Of a DNA stretch of 64,000 bases, positions 61,646 to 64,000 are shown one piece after another. Below the pieces are notes generated by a model. That model did not search any database and was not told where the DNA came from. It was given only the letters and a program-made list of their open reading frames with translations. Each line of letters opens with the position of its first letter. The stretch's first letter is position 1. The DNA is from Rhabdornis inornatus (lineage: Eukaryota; Chordata; Aves; Passeriformes; Rhabdornithidae), in contig VWZS01008816.1 in assembly GCA_013397075.1 (NCBI GenBank), forward strand, positions 741,787 to 805,786. Direction: 5' to 3'. Made by a program: the position numbers and the translations under genes.

Positions 61646-62944
61646 GGTAGGTTATATGTATATATGTATACAAATAGGCATACATACAAACAGTATGGTT
61701 AAGGGTTTTCTTTTCTTAACCAAATTTTAATGAAGGCATTTCCCTTTTGAACACTTAGGCTTTGTCTTAACAGCACAACTCTATTTCAAAGTAGAAAACC
61801 AAAATATAACAAAATATATAATTACAAACAGTAAAAAAGTCAGAGGGTTGGGCAGAACTGCAATTTTGTTAGATGTCAGGAAAACCAGTGTCCTACTTGC
61901 ATGAAGTTTTAGGTTTCAGAATTTCATTGATAAGGATAGAATATCACATTGTGCTATGTCTGATATTTGTAATTCTTCACATGTTCTGATTCTGTTTCCT
62001 TCATCTTTATCCTGGCTGACTGTCTTCTATTCATGACACTAAACCCTGGTTATTAGCCTGTTCAGGAGAACACCAGTGCCTTTGCTTTCTTCTTGTTAAA
62101 TTAATTGTATTTGATTTAAGTAATTGTAACTATCAACTTATCAGGTACATTTGTTGGTCTATTTTTTGGAATAGGCTGTGGCTGGTTAAGTTCTGCCCCA
62201 TGTGATTGTTGATCACAATTGTTATCAGCTGCTGTAATAATAATTTACGCTATAACCCAGAGGGTTGTTGCAACCTACACTTTAGATCACTACTTATGTC
62301 AATCATTTTCCTGCCATAAAATAATTATAAAACCTTTAAAGTCATATGACATTAGATTGGCTGATGGGAGCTGTTGTTCTACAGTTTTTCCGTATCCAGA
62401 AGGATCTGTGTATTAAATGTGTCAATGGGGGAATCTTCCCTTTCGGATTATCATTCTGAAGTTGATGGTTGGCCACTGGAGCAATCACAGTTACCTGTTA
62501 CCACATCACATTGGGCCCTTCAAATTGTGACTTTTATGATCCATTAGTGACATGGCATGTTCAGACTGGATTTTACAGTATTCCATAGGGATTCTGTTGC
62601 TAATCTTGGCTGAGGTTATGAATTAGTCATTTTGCTTAACAATTTATAAAAAAAATGTAGGTATTATATTTTATGATATGTCAAAATATTAATCTCAGCC
62701 TCTTTGTAATTACAAGCAAAATGCACTTTCTAATCACAGATTCAGTTCAGCCCAAGTTCAAAACTTGAAATAAACAAACACTTTCACTGAAATCAGAGGA
62801 TATAAACAAAAAATGGTTTTGTGGTTGAGCTCAGGAAGGCCAAGGCCTAATTTTTACTTTTATACTGTGTTGTGCAGTAATTTTATCCCTTATGTTAGCA
62901 TGTATTACACATCCTCAATATTGTTTAAATCTTTTGTTCAGGCT
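61646..62944. other. Unique AT-rich sequence, no gene seen
   Basis: No recognisable exon or element, apart from a short TATG-type simple stretch at 61653-61690. Confidence 0.5.
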
Positions 62945-63425
62945 GGGCCTATAGGGCTGCATTTTTCTGGCTTCCCTATGAGGTCCCATGTGGCACTGTG
63001 TAGAAAGCTTTATTAAAGTAAAGAGATCTCATCTTCTGCTTCCTTCTTATCCATTATACTGAAAGTTACTGTGTCAAAGGAGGAAATTAGATTGTTTTGA
63101 CATGATTTACTCTTGAGAGAGCTGTGTTGGCTGTTTTTCATCACCTTCTTATTTTCCTGTAGAGTGGTTATAAATTGGCTGTTTAATAACTTCTCCCAGT
63201 ATCTTTGCACATACTGAAAGTACGGTGACTGGTCAGTGGTTTCTCAAGTCTTCCCTTTCCTAGTGGAATGTAATGGCTTGCCCTCTCAGTCCCCTGAGAC
63301 TTCTCTCTTCTACAAGATCTCAAAGGTAATGACTGATTCGGATACTACCTTGGATATTTTATTAAATACTCAAGGTTTTACTCCTTTCCTTCACTCTGGC
63401 CCATCTAATTGTATCTAATATATAT
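62945..63425 (-). mobile_element. Ancient CR1/L3-clade LINE reverse-transcriptase remnant
   Basis: On the minus strand a 65-codon frame (63013-63210) carries reverse-transcriptase text typical of the CR1/L3 clade: EKLLNSQ, then LQENKKV, then SCQNNLISSFDTVT (about 63080-63110). Shifting frame just downstream gives FNKAFYTVPH (about 62985-63015), matching the DFSKAFDTVPH motif of LINE reverse transcriptases. Further 5' (63210-63425) the antisense words TGACTGGTCAGTGGTTTC and CAAAGGTAATGACTG follow the same order as in L3/CR1 elements. It differs clearly from the young CR1 copies in the window and is heavily mutated. It may extend towards 63480 or beyond. Confidence 0.72.
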
Positions 63426-63565
63426 AAATATCTTTTACCATAATATTTTCTCCATTTCTAGGAATTTCCATTTATTCTCAATAATTGTTACTTATTTGGT
63501 AGGGAAGTTTTTGATTGTAAATTAAATCATCTTTCATCTCATCCCAAAATAGATGGAAACTTTTG

Positions 63566-63636
63566 AAAAAACAAACAAACAAACCCAAAAAACAAACAAA
63601 CAAAAAAACCCCAACAAAACTTAAAAACCCTCAAAA
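63566..63636. repeat. CAAA-type A/C-rich simple repeat
   Basis: AAACAAACAAAC units, then AACCCC-containing degenerate units. It is similar in style and strand to the tracts at 2707 and 50633. Confidence 0.93.
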
Positions 63637-64000
63637 ATTAACTTGTTACTTCAGAGCCTTTCTTCCTTTCTTTTTCTTTATAATTTTGAGCCTAAACCTC
63701 CTGTGACCATCACTAGTAGCTTACACCTTCCAATCCTCAGCCACCTCCTGTCAGTTGCAATTGAGGCTGGAGACAGTTGTTTCCTAACTACCTCCCATTT
63801 CACATTCTCCCCATTGTATTCTCTAACTTCTGTAAGACATTGTGTCTGTGTTACTTTCTAACAGGTATTGGATAATTAGTGTTTCCCTTTATCACTGGCT
63901 CTCATGTTTTCTATTGCCAAAAACGTCTAATTTCCTCTCTGTGGTACAGTGGTTTAAAAGCCTCTCATCATTACAAGCCTTTGTTCTTTGCTTTCTATAT
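63637..64000. other. Pyrimidine-rich sequence to the window end, unassigned
   Basis: C/T-rich sequence with words such as CCATTTCACATTCTCCCC that could continue the ancient LINE remnant in antisense. This is not firm enough to call. Confidence 0.35.

Overview
The window looks like avian (Neoaves, passerine-like) nuclear DNA from a gene-poor, AT-rich, intergenic or intronic region. The main evidence is the repeat content. Eight fragments carry the CR1 LINE 3' half, most ending near the ATTCTATG-type terminus. There are two retroviral LTR-like blocks and short microsatellites. I saw no L1, Alu, B-type or poly-A-tailed SINE. Other sauropsids also carry CR1, so the bird call is strong but not absolute. 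I could not assign any gene or complete coding sequence, and I found no tRNA, rRNA, CRISPR array or bacterial-type operon.

Layout. Positions 1-16250 are mostly unique AT-rich DNA with a CTAT/CT microsatellite, an A/C-rich simple repeat at 2.7 kb, a short CR1 tail at 3.6 kb and two weak exon candidates (2096-2293 and 8077-8332). Positions 16258-21203 hold two forward CR1 pieces. Positions 21.2-37.3 kb are about 16 kb in which I recognise no transposable element. That stretch contains a GC-richer patch, an RFX-like X-box, an unexplained 150-codon minus-strand frame (27046-27498), a hairpin at 33.2 kb and paired AP-1/Maf-like sites at 37.0 kb. Positions 37332-38675 are a reverse CR1 with recognisable reverse-transcriptase sequence. 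From 44.7 kb to the end the window is rich in elements: a probable solo LTR broken by a 116-N gap, three forward CR1s, an LTR plus leader, one reverse CR1, and an older CR1/L3-clade reverse-transcriptase remnant at 62.9-63.4 kb.

Assembly. A 583-bp segment occurs twice in direct orientation (57453-58035 and 58037-58619), with no difference that I could see and a single N between the copies. This is best explained as an unmerged contig overlap. The 116-N gap at 44975-45090 lies in CpG-rich LTR sequence.

No genes can be shown to work together here. The CR1 and LTR copies are inactive fossils, and the exon-like frames are offered only as testable candidates. I did not find a convincing undescribed biological system.
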